DNA of 64,000 nt from contig NZ_JADLQO010000018.1 in assembly GCF_015477775.1 (NCBI RefSeq), positions 1 to 64,000 on the forward strand. The letters run 5' to 3'. This document shows positions 52,632 through 59,860 of this stretch, in pieces. How positions within the stretch are numbered: position 1 is the first letter of the stretch; each line of letters starts with the position of its first letter. The notes below the pieces were generated by a model, which did no database searches, was not told the origin of the DNA, and saw nothing but the letters and a program-made list of their open reading frames with translations. This DNA comes from Nocardia abscessus. GTDB lineage: Bacteria; Actinomycetota; Actinomycetes; Mycobacteriales; Mycobacteriaceae. Position numbers and translations under genes: made by a program.

Positions 52632-54124
52632 GGCGCCACCTGGTAAAGATTCGAACTGGCAGGCGGGAGAAGCGGCGTCAGCTCGCCTGTATAGGTAATG
52701 ACCAGCTCATCGCGCGCACGTGTGACGCCGACGTACAGTAACCTGCTCTCGCGCGCGGCGGCCTCTTCGTACCCGAACGACGCCAGGACCTCCGGGTCGG
52801 GCATACGCACCGCGCTGCAGAACGGCAGTAGCACGATGTCGAATTCCAACCCTTTCGCCGAGTGGTAGGTTCCTGCGTAGACACCAGCAGTGATGTCCCA
52901 CCGAGTCATCTCGTCGTGCAGTTCGCGTACACCAACCAACCCATGCACAGCTTGCTTGGCTTCCCGGCGCGTGCGAGCCAGGACCCCGACGCGGGCGATG
53001 CTGCTTGAGGCTCGCGCGGTCTGGGCGATGATCGCTGCCTCTGCCTCTGCAGAACGGCAGTGAACAAGAGTGGGTTTTGTACCCGCGGCGCGCTGTGGCT
53101 GTTTCGGTTCAACGAGGTCCGCAGAGTCGCGGAAGTGTGGCATCGCGGCCATCTCCAGCGCGAGACGGGCGATCTCCGGACTGTTTCGGTAGTTGTCAAG
53201 AAAGACCTCATGTTTTGCGACCGTCAAGCCGCATGATCGCCACGATATCCGCTGGCCGTAGATCTGCTGGGCGTAGTCAGCGAACAACGTGAGACTACCG
53301 TCCGGCGGGATCGCTTCCGCCAGAGAGCGAATGGCTTCAGGGGACAGATCCTGCGCCTCATCGACCACGATGTGGCGGTAGCGACGATCAGAGTTGTCCT
53401 CCGCCAATGCCTTCCGAACTGCAGATGGCAGAGAGGGCCAATCGTACAGCTTGCCAGCATCGGCTAGCCTGCGTCGATACGCCTCACGAATCTTCCACAT
53501 TGCTCGCCGCTGTCCAGCTTGCAGTGGCGCCATCCTGCCGATGCGGTCGGCGGCGAGGTATGCCTGCAGGGTATGCAATCCGTTGCCGTCGATCCACGCC
53601 AGCTCGTCGTCGAAGAACTGGGTCGCCCGCGCGAAGAAGTCGGACGGCTTGTATCCAGCGGCCACTTCCTTGACGGCTGACTCGATGAATCCTGTACGTT
53701 GCCAGCCGTTTGCGATCGAATTGCCTTCCATGCGGCCTTGGCTGCGAAGGTACCCACGAGCGAACTTCGCATAGGTCTCTATGGTGATCTCGTCGCAGTG
53801 CTCCCCAGCGAGATGCCGCAGGTACGTCGACAGCGATCGGTTGAATGTCAGAAGTGCGGTCGGTCCGTTATTCTGCGTCTCTGGATCTGCCAAGTGGATC
53901 CCCCGGTGGAGGGCCATGACCGTCTTACCAGTGCCAGCAGTCCCCAGAATGACTTGATGTCCCAAGGGACGCAGATACACAACATCGTGTTGCCTCCCAA
54001 CGGGTTCCGGCAGTCCCACAGCAGGTCCTCCCCTATTCTGCGATGGCAACCCGGGATGCCTCGCCGTAGCAGAGGATCTTACCGAAGCGATCGGCTGGCG
54101 ACCTACGAACGACCGGGCAGTCAT
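52628..54124 (-). CDS. UvrD/Rep-like superfamily I helicase
   Basis: A 498-residue helicase. After a ~50-residue N-terminus come HQVILGTAGTGKTVMALHRG (Walker A), TALLTFNRSLSTYLRHL, HIVVDEAQDLSPEA (Walker B), LFADYAQQIYGQRISW, VFLDNYRNSPEIARLA, and the C-terminal GTYHSAKGLEFDIVLLP and LLYVGVTRARDELVIT. Start ATG 54124 overlaps the antirepressor-like stop (ATGA) and has GGAG seven bases upstream; the longer frame to 54427 is Arg/His shadow. Compared with the helicase at 28755 it lacks the RelE-like domain. Its place between sensor and toxin genes suggests that it detects or prepares the DNA substrate for DarT. Confidence 0.83.
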   Translation of the reverse strand: MTARSFVGRQPIASVRSSATARHPGLPSQNRGGPAVGLPEPVGRQHDVVYLRPLGHQVILGTAGTGKTVMALHRGIHLADPETQNNGPTALLTFNRSLSTYLRHLAGEHCDEITIETYAKFARGYLRSQGRMEGNSIANGWQRTGFIESAVKEVAAGYKPSDFFARATQFFDDELAWIDGNGLHTLQAYLAADRIGRMAPLQAGQRRAMWKIREAYRRRLADAGKLYDWPSLPSAVRKALAEDNSDRRYRHIVVDEAQDLSPEAIRSLAEAIPPDGSLTLFADYAQQIYGQRISWRSCGLTVAKHEVFLDNYRNSPEIARLALEMAAMPHFRDSADLVEPKQPQRAAGTKPTLVHCRSAEAEAAIIAQTARASSSIARVGVLARTRREAKQAVHGLVGVRELHDEMTRWDITAGVYAGTYHSAKGLEFDIVLLPFCSAVRMPDPEVLASFGYEEAAARESRLLYVGVTRARDELVITYTGELTPLLPPASSNLYQVAP

Positions 54125-54945
54125 ACGGAAACTCCGTTTCGTGCCGGCGCTTCCAGTGCAAGCGATCCGGTAGAGTCCACGAAGCGCACGATGCGTTCCC
54201 ACGCATACGCTTGACCGGCGGGCGTGAGCTTGCCGACGATGTAGTTGAACCCACGATCTGTAGTGCCCTCCTCGTTTGCCGCGTACCCCTGCTGGATCGC
54301 CCACGCCGTGGCTTGACCGGCATCCGATCTGGATCTGCCGGCGACGAACAGCCCTAACTTCCGCGTGGATAGAAATGACATCACCTCTGCCTGCTTGACG
54401 TTGATGCCGCGCTCCGCGTGACACCACTGCTTCACCTCGCGAAAGAACTGCTGACGAGATTTGAGGCCAAACCCGCCCGCATGGCAGCGAGCTCGCATCA
54501 CAAGCGGGCGGACCACATCGACTTGCTCTTCGGCAGCGATGGCTTGCATTCGCGCCGATTCCGCTCGCTCCTCGGCTTCCACCAGCATCCGTGCGTACTC
54601 CAGTCGGCTCGGATTGCCGCCAATCGGCCCACGATAGCCTGCCTGGATCGCCGGGATGACTTCACTCGTAGCCCAACGATGGAGAGCAATCGACGCTGGT
54701 TTTTCGGAGCGAAGGAGGACCTCGTCCAAACCCACCTCGTCGACAATCGCCTCTTGCAGGCCGACTTCAGGATCAAGGACTGCACGCCCCGAGCGACCCG
54801 GACTGAGTACAGCGGCCATAGTCGAAACATCCTCGACGCCGAGGATCCGGCAAACATCGGATAATGCGAACCACGGCCCATCGTCACGGACGAGAACGCG
54901 AACGGTAAATCCGGCGTAAGCGAAGCGACAAACGCCACCGATCAT
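54121..54945 (-). CDS. Bro-N / antirepressor-like DNA-binding protein
   Basis: A 274-residue protein. Residues ~8-100 match the Bro-N fold of phage antirepressors (FTVRVLVRDDGPWFALSDVC, RILGVED, then ALHRWATSEVIPAIQAGYRG). A coiled linker follows (LVEAEERAESARMQAIAAEE). The C-terminal ~130 residues form an ANT-like part ending in GKLTPAGQAYAWERI, the typical close of antirepressor C-termini. Usually such genes belong to prophages, but no phage structural gene is nearby and this one opens a toxin operon. It may bind DNA or the operator and sense phage or damage. GAAGG precedes the ATG, with a TATAGT box further upstream. Confidence 0.78.
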   Translation of the reverse strand: MIGGVCRFAYAGFTVRVLVRDDGPWFALSDVCRILGVEDVSTMAAVLSPGRSGRAVLDPEVGLQEAIVDEVGLDEVLLRSEKPASIALHRWATSEVIPAIQAGYRGPIGGNPSRLEYARMLVEAEERAESARMQAIAAEEQVDVVRPLVMRARCHAGGFGLKSRQQFFREVKQWCHAERGINVKQAEVMSFLSTRKLGLFVAGRSRSDAGQATAWAIQQGYAANEEGTTDRGFNYIVGKLTPAGQAYAWERIVRFVDSTGSLALEAPARNGVSV

Positions 54946-55461
54946 CCTACGAACCTTCCACTATATGAAGACGGCTTCGACTCGTTCTGGGTCGAAGTGG
55001 GGTTCAAACTGGGTGTACAGAAGTACCCTGCAGGGACAATTCCTTCCCCGGCCGCGCAAGCCCCAGCTGCACCGCATGCTCCCAGGCACCAGCAAAGGCG
55101 CTTTGGCGCCCTGCGATCCCTTCAACTACTCGCAGCATGGGGAGATCGAGTCTCGACACAGGGCCTCGATGGACAGGCGGACCTCCCACTTGCATCGCCA
55201 CCTTCGGTCGGCCGTCAAAACCTCGAACTGAGTAGGAGTCTTCCCCAGCCCGGACGGTTTGTCAACCGCTACGACTCATATAAGCAACTGGACGGTTGAT
55301 ATTTCGATATCGATGGTGCACGATTGCCATAGGCGTGTTCATGGAGGCGGTAGACATGTAGCCAACTAGTTGACAAGATGTCCCCATCGCGGTAGCTGCG
55401 GGGTGAGGGCTTCATGCACGGGTCACATTCGACACCTCCGGGGGCACGAGGAAGGGCTCGC
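54946..55461. other. Divergent promoter region between DarT operon and XRE module
   Basis: No convincing gene. On the minus strand TATAGT lies ~18 bases before the antirepressor ATG. On the plus strand a TTGACA box at 55370 overlaps a palindrome. Short plus-strand frames at 54965-55299 are polar and lack support. Confidence 0.5.
55363..55398 (+). promoter_or_regulatory. Promoter overlapping a 10-bp palindrome, upstream of XRE gene
   Basis: CAACTAGTTG (55363-55372) is a perfect palindrome. It overlaps TTGACA (55370-55375), and a weak -10-like TAGCTG lies 17 bases later (55393-55398). Start of the XRE gene is at 55462. The overlap of operator and -35 box suggests autorepression by the XRE protein. 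Confidence 0.5.
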
Positions 55462-56076
55462 ATGCACGAGTTTCGACGCTTTATCCAGAACGAGCTGGAC
55501 GCGCGAGGGTGGAAGCAGGCCGATCTTGTCAGGGCGTCGGGCCTGTCCAGGTCCCACGTCTCTAAACTGCTGCGTGACCATCGGGAGCACCTCGGCCAGA
55601 TGCCCGACGACTCGACGATTGCGGCGCTCGCTAAGGGGTTCGGCCTCCCAATGGAGGTCATCCAGACAGCAGCGTCGCGCGCGCTGGCCGGCTACAGCGA
55701 CAACGATGCGCCGTTGCAGATTGACCTCCGCACCGTATCGACGGAGGCACTGCTGAGGGAGGTTGAGCGACGCTCGGCCACCGCAGAGGCAATGCTCGCC
55801 AAACTGATTCATCACCTAGCGCCCGATGCTCCCGGCGACCTCCGGCGCTACAACTTTGACATCGCTTGGAGCGAGCAGGTCACCAGGATCCTCAACTCGA
55901 CCGTTGCTGCTACATCACGTCAAGAGGTGGCGACAGACGAGGAATTGAATGAGAATAGTCCGAGGAAACGGACCTCCGGGACGGCCGAATACAGCAGCAG
56001 AGTTCAGACGCTCCTCGGACGGGGGCGGCAGGAACTGGAGTCCTACACGAGGTCGGCGCGTACGCAGCATACGTAG
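55462..56076 (+). CDS. XRE-family regulator
   Basis: A 204-residue regulator. The HTH is at ~5-75: FRRFIQNELDARGWKQADLV, RASGLSRSHVSKLLRDH, with DDSTIAALAKGFGLPME as the last helices. The rest is a helical segment (TEALLREVERRSATAEAMLA) and a basic tail. Start ATG 55462 has GAGGAAGGG upstream; an ATG at 55414 is also open. It lies 10 bases before the DUF6932-like gene on the same strand, so it is likely the regulator or antitoxin-like part of a three-gene module. Confidence 0.82.
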   Translation: MHEFRRFIQNELDARGWKQADLVRASGLSRSHVSKLLRDHREHLGQMPDDSTIAALAKGFGLPMEVIQTAASRALAGYSDNDAPLQIDLRTVSTEALLREVERRSATAEAMLAKLIHHLAPDAPGDLRRYNFDIAWSEQVTRILNSTVAATSRQEVATDEELNENSPRKRTSGTAEYSSRVQTLLGRGRQELESYTRSARTQHT

Positions 56077-56086
56077 AGGGGGGTTC

Positions 56087-56599
56087 ATGGGCCTGCCGGA
56101 GTGGACCGACGACGGCCTACTACCCCCAGGCTGCTGGCGGGCTACCCTCACTGATGTTCACGACCGACTCGTTGTCGACACTCAGTATCAGCCGACTCGG
56201 CAGGTGGTGTTTCATGGCCTGCAGGCGTATTTGGGACAGATCAGGGAGTTCGTTAGCTCCGGTGTCGTCTGGCTGGACGGTCCGTTCGTGACACGTGACG
56301 GCCGCCCTAGTGGCCCAGCGCTGTCACTTGTAGTCTTCCCTCACAACCTCGCCGAGATCGACCTACTGACGCCTGAGCGCTACCACAAACTGACGACGAT
56401 GTTCACGATGCGTGACATCATCATCGGCGGAACTGGGCAAACGACATACATCGACCGGCTGGAGCCCATCGGTACACACATTGCGGCCCACCTCGCCGAT
56501 GACAATGACGCCCATATTTGGTCGAACTGGTGCTCCAGGGTCGATGGCGGATCATCAAACCCAGTCGGCAACAAGGGATTCGTGGAGGTGGAGCTGTGA
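56087..56599 (+). CDS. DUF6932-like (nucleotidyltransferase-fold) protein
   Basis: A 170-residue protein with the family's start GLLPPGCWRATLTDVHDRLV and the middle strand VVWLDGPFVTRDGRPSGPAL, which in DUF6932 proteins corresponds to the DGSFVT element of a MNT-like nucleotidyltransferase fold. The usual acidic metal ligands after it (DxD) are not evident (ALSLVVF), so this copy may be catalytically silent. GAGGGGGGTTC precedes the ATG at 56087; the frame above it overlaps the XRE gene. It is coupled to the next gene by GTGA. Confidence 0.65.
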   Translation: MGLPEWTDDGLLPPGCWRATLTDVHDRLVVDTQYQPTRQVVFHGLQAYLGQIREFVSSGVVWLDGPFVTRDGRPSGPALSLVVFPHNLAEIDLLTPERYHKLTTMFTMRDIIIGGTGQTTYIDRLEPIGTHIAAHLADDNDAHIWSNWCSRVDGGSSNPVGNKGFVEVEL

Positions 56600-57495
56600 G
56601 CGATGCATTCTACGACGCGCTCGCACGCCACCAGGGCACGAGCCAGGTTCAACGTCTACTTCGGTCGTCTCTGCTTGCCGCGGAAGCTCATTACAATCCG
56701 CGGCCACAATCGAAACTAATTGTCGAGGTCGGCGGCAGTCGGCTGTCACCACACGACTCCGCAGCAATTATGACTGGTATTGTCGATGCAACAGCAATGT
56801 TTAGTCGATACCGCTTGAATCCACGAAACCCGGTGACGCAGCTTCGTGCAGACTACCGGAACGCGATTAACCTGACGTCACTCGGCTCAGTTGGTAATTC
56901 ACTGATATTTGGCATACCCAGGGGGGTAGCGGAGCACGATGAGCCAGATTTGTTCGGGGATACCGGCCTGCAATCTCTGACAGGATATGCCGTCAAGGAC
57001 ATGTGCCAGATCCTTCCGCAGGATCCTGATGACAATTTAGCATTGGACGCGGTCCTGTCTCTTCCGGTGACTCAACGTGTCGCAGTACAGCAACTTGTCA
57101 AAGCAGTCACCGGAACTAAACGCTCTCTTGATGTCTCGATGATCACCGACGACGGACAAGCTGAAGAGCTTCTTCGCTCGGTTCTACTCCGCGACCAGGC
57201 GGAATTATTGCAATCGAGCCTGCTGGAGTCAGTGGCCGAAACATACAGGATGCCGCCCCTGTTCGGCCTCCTGGACGGAATGCGAACACACCGGAGGATT
57301 TTCTATCTCGAACGCGAAGGCGAGCCAGACATTCACGGATCGGTTGCAGAGGATATCCTTTCCTTATTGCCGCCACTCATCGGGAAACTGGTGGTGGTGG
57401 ACCTTGAACGAAGTGTTTTGCGTCAAAAGTCCGGCAGAAGCGGGCGCGCATCGTATCGCCTCCTGGGCATCCGAGAGGCAGAGGGTGTCTTTTAA
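56596..57495 (+). CDS. Hypothetical protein of the XRE-DUF6932 module (299 residues)
   Basis: A 299-residue protein with GTG start overlapping the previous stop (GTGA). It is a mixed alpha/beta protein with hydrophobic strands (LIVEVGGSRLSPHDSAAIMT, NSLIFGIPRG) and a helical centre (RVAVQQLVKAVTGTKRSLDV). The C-terminal ~60 residues (PLIGKLVVVDLERSVLRQKS) look like a small beta domain. No domain I recognise, and no membrane segment. It follows the DUF6932-like gene and probably works with it. Codon use is lower in GC than the surrounding toxin loci, consistent with transfer. Confidence 0.65.
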   Translation: MSDAFYDALARHQGTSQVQRLLRSSLLAAEAHYNPRPQSKLIVEVGGSRLSPHDSAAIMTGIVDATAMFSRYRLNPRNPVTQLRADYRNAINLTSLGSVGNSLIFGIPRGVAEHDEPDLFGDTGLQSLTGYAVKDMCQILPQDPDDNLALDAVLSLPVTQRVAVQQLVKAVTGTKRSLDVSMITDDGQAEELLRSVLLRDQAELLQSSLLESVAETYRMPPLFGLLDGMRTHRRIFYLEREGEPDIHGSVAEDILSLLPPLIGKLVVVDLERSVLRQKSGRSGRASYRLLGIREAEGVF

Positions 57496-57569
57496 TGTTT
57501 CCGGGCGATCGCATCGCCGAGTTGGAAGCCGAGCTCGCCGCCCATCGCGATTTACGGACCCGGTCATGA
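57495..57569 (+). CDS. Very short coupled ORF (24 residues)
   Basis: An ATG overlapping the TAA of the previous gene (TAATG) starts a 24-codon frame with a coiled pattern (DRIAELEAELAAHRDL) and a TGA stop at 57569. It may be a small coupled peptide or the stump of a longer coiled-coil gene broken by the sequence that follows. Confidence 0.25.
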   Translation: MFPGDRIAELEAELAAHRDLRTRS

Positions 57570-58187
57570 ACCGGCTGCCTTGCCAAGCATTTTCTCACGA
57601 CAGCGGAACGCTTCGGAGACTGCCGACAGCGAGCCGGTTGACCATCCTGGAACAGCAGCGATCCCGCCTCACACGCCGGCAAGCTGCCGATACGGATGAA
57701 GCGGTGCTATCGAAGGGCCTCAAGGTCGTGCTGCATGGTGGGAACGAATCGACTTGCCGCGACGAGGAGAATCGAAAGGAATGACGGCGCTATATCATTC
57801 GACTCGCAGGGGACCCCTACGCCCGAAAGGTGGGCCGGACACGGCGAGTGCGCGGCAGCCAGAGCAAGCCGGTGACCGATAGAGATCAGACTGCCGCCAT
57901 CCGATAGTGGGCGCGCAAGAAAAGCATCGAGGTCTCTAGCTGCGGGCGCATCGCTGCCGAAGTACTCGAACAGTACAAACACGCGAGTCAGTAACCAGCG
58001 CTTGCAACGGTCTGTCGCTAGGTTGGGGCGCCGCACGGCAGACCGCCGCTGCAATCGGTTCCAGGCGGCTGTTTCCGTGCCAGCCTCGTCAATGACGCAT
58101 ACCGATGCGTAACTATGGGGCGCAGCCGTGCATCGGCTGCCTCTAAGGCGCCGTACAACTCAGCAGAGATCCACCACGAGCCGCTGA
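57570..58187. other. Non-coding or decayed stretch
   Basis: Frames on both strands are short and change character. On the minus strand WWISAELYGALEAADARLRP (~58170-58110) and RWLLTRVFVLFEYFGSDAPA (~58000-57930) look like pieces of a frameshifted gene lying downstream of the DUF6301 operon. I recognise no family. Confidence 0.35.
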
Positions 58188-58715
58188 TCAGCGGGTCCGC
58201 CGCAGCTGCGCGTTGTTCGCCTGGTCGTAATTGGTCAGCCATGAGTTAGCGACCAAGCGCAGTCGTATCGTAAGGCCCAGATCCGTCAACAGCAGCGTCG
58301 TTTCCTCACCGCTCCATCGGACCTCGGGACTCGAACCGACGATCTCTGCGGTCGGTGCTCCGAGCGCGCCGGCCAGGGCGGCAGCCGCTCGTGTGTAGGC
58401 ATCGTGGACCGCAGCTCGGCCAGCGGCGTCGTCCGAAGCCAGTGTGATGAGGGCAATTTCGATCCGTTCTGCGTCACCGTCGCTGCCGATCACGTCACAG
58501 CTGCCGGGCCCGAGGCCGCTGTCGAAGCGAACCCAGTCACTGGACTGAATGATCGGATCCCGCCACCCGAAGACCACGAGAAGCCGCATAAGGTTATCCA
58601 TCCGCCACGACCAGACCAGCGACTCTAACTGGAGGGCTAGCTCGACGATCGCTAAGTCGTCCATCACCCGCCAACCGGCCGCACTGTCGTCAGAGCTCGA
58701 ACCGACGCTACTCAT
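58188..58715 (-). CDS. DUF6301-family protein (paralogue of 59167-59658)
   Basis: A 175-residue protein with the DUF6301 pattern: VELALQLESLVWSWRMDNL near the start, VVFGWRDP, and the end SPEVRWSGEETTLLLTDLGL followed by RLRLVANSWLTNYDQ. It is homologous to the gene at 59167 (ATRLRSLDWSWRMSDIPQLA, DPEIRWAGEKTTLQLVCLR). DUF6301 proteins are found in nocardial T7SS and polymorphic toxin loci and are probably immunity or chaperone proteins; that is inference. The ATG overlaps the preceding TY-Chap stop (ATGA). Confidence 0.72.
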   Translation of the reverse strand: MSSVGSSSDDSAAGWRVMDDLAIVELALQLESLVWSWRMDNLMRLLVVFGWRDPIIQSSDWVRFDSGLGPGSCDVIGSDGDAERIEIALITLASDDAAGRAAVHDAYTRAAAALAGALGAPTAEIVGSSPEVRWSGEETTLLLTDLGLTIRLRLVANSWLTNYDQANNAQLRRTR

Positions 58716-59170
58716 AGCACGTTCCCTCTTGTCGAGAGTCCAAGGTACGGCAACTCCACCTGGCGATTGCCGTCACGCTCGTTCCATGCCTCGTACACTA
58801 ACGTCGCCGGATCCGCGATACCGAATGCGTCGCGTAGGCCGGTCACTATCCGCGACGCCAACTGTCGGTAGCCGTCCGAGCCGGCTGGCCACTGCAATTC
58901 GTACCACCAGTTGTCGCAGTGGTCGGCGTCGGGTTGCTGCCACCCGCAACTGGTGATGAGCTGGCCTCCGGTGTCACCGACTCGTACATCGGGATCGAGC
59001 CAGCTGTCGCCCGGGAGCTCGGCCCAAATCATGTCGTCGAGTTGCCGAAACTGTACGAAGCGGCGCCGCTCTTTCGGTTGCCCAGCCTCACCTATGATTA
59101 CGACGGTGCCGGTCGACAAGGTCGCCAGGTGCTGGGTCAGACCATCGGCGAACTCTGACCAACTCGTCAT
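58712..59170 (-). CDS. TY-Chap (YbjN/type III chaperone-like) domain protein
   Basis: A 152-residue protein with the TY-Chap type start SWSEFADGLTQHLATLSTGT and TVVIIGEAGQPKERRRFVQF, then an AELPGDSWLD segment and the WWYELQWPAGSDGYRQLASR helix. The fold is that of YbjN and secretion chaperones, and in actinobacteria it accompanies T7SS effectors. The ATG at 59170 overlaps the stop of the upstream DUF6301 gene, and its own stop overlaps the next start, so the three are tightly coupled. A frame open to 59296 is shadow. Confidence 0.7.
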   Translation of the reverse strand: MTSWSEFADGLTQHLATLSTGTVVIIGEAGQPKERRRFVQFRQLDDMIWAELPGDSWLDPDVRVGDTGGQLITSCGWQQPDADHCDNWWYELQWPAGSDGYRQLASRIVTGLRDAFGIADPATLVYEAWNERDGNRQVELPYLGLSTRGNVL

Positions 59171-59658
59171 ATCAGCCCCTGCTCTTGCAGTTCTATCGTC
59201 TTGTCGTGCATAGCCAGCCACGAGTTGGTCACCAGATACAAACGTACCGTCGTTCGAAGGCACACCAGTTGCAGCGTCGTCTTCTCTCCCGCCCAACGAA
59301 TCTCGGGGTCTTCGCCAGGTTGCCGACTCGACGGCTCTCCGAGGCTACTGGTAAGCGTCGACGCCAGGCGCGCGAAAGAATCGCGCAACGATGCTTGACC
59401 GGCCTCATCCCTGCTTGCCCTGGAGGTCACTGCCACTTCGATCACTTCAGCCTGGTCACCGCGGCCTTGGACACCGCCGCTTGCCATCCCGAAGCCCACG
59501 TCCAGGATGGCTGACCGCTCCCCGAGACTCTGGACATCCCAGCCGAACTCCGCAGCTAACTGCGGTATGTCGGACATCCGCCATGACCAATCCAACGACC
59601 GCAGTCGGGTCGCCAGCTCGATGATTTCCGCGTCACTGAGGGTGCGCCATTCAGTCAC
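59167..59658 (-). CDS. DUF6301-family protein
   Basis: A 163-residue DUF6301 protein: LSDAEIIELATRLRSLDWSW near the start, QLAAEFGWDVQSLGERS, and PEIRWAGEKTTLQLVCLRTT with LVTNSWLAMHDKTIE at the end. It is the first gene of a three-gene coupled set (DUF6301, TY-Chap, DUF6301) that lies ~200 bases downstream of the polymorphic toxin frame. The two DUF6301 copies differ enough to suggest different partners. Likely cytoplasmic; no signal or membrane segment. Confidence 0.72.
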   Translation of the reverse strand: MTEWRTLSDAEIIELATRLRSLDWSWRMSDIPQLAAEFGWDVQSLGERSAILDVGFGMASGGVQGRGDQAEVIEVAVTSRASRDEAGQASLRDSFARLASTLTSSLGEPSSRQPGEDPEIRWAGEKTTLQLVCLRTTVRLYLVTNSWLAMHDKTIELQEQGLI

Positions 59659-59860
59659 AGGAACACCCTACATTGCCTGGGGACAGAATCTCGCGATCAC
59701 GACCAAACCGCGCGATATGTACCTGGTTTGACATGGATAGTCCTCCTTTCTGCACTCTGCGGGCTGTCGTATAGTGCATTGTCCGCCGCCGCAATACAGC
59801 GCGAATAATTGCCATGGCAGCACCCTTATGGTCATCACTCACCTCCTGCTCACCGTCGCA

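Noticed and set aside
54121..54945. Prophage on the basis of the antirepressor-like gene
   Set aside because: No integrase, terminase, capsid, tail or lysis gene is nearby; the gene is coupled to a toxin operon.
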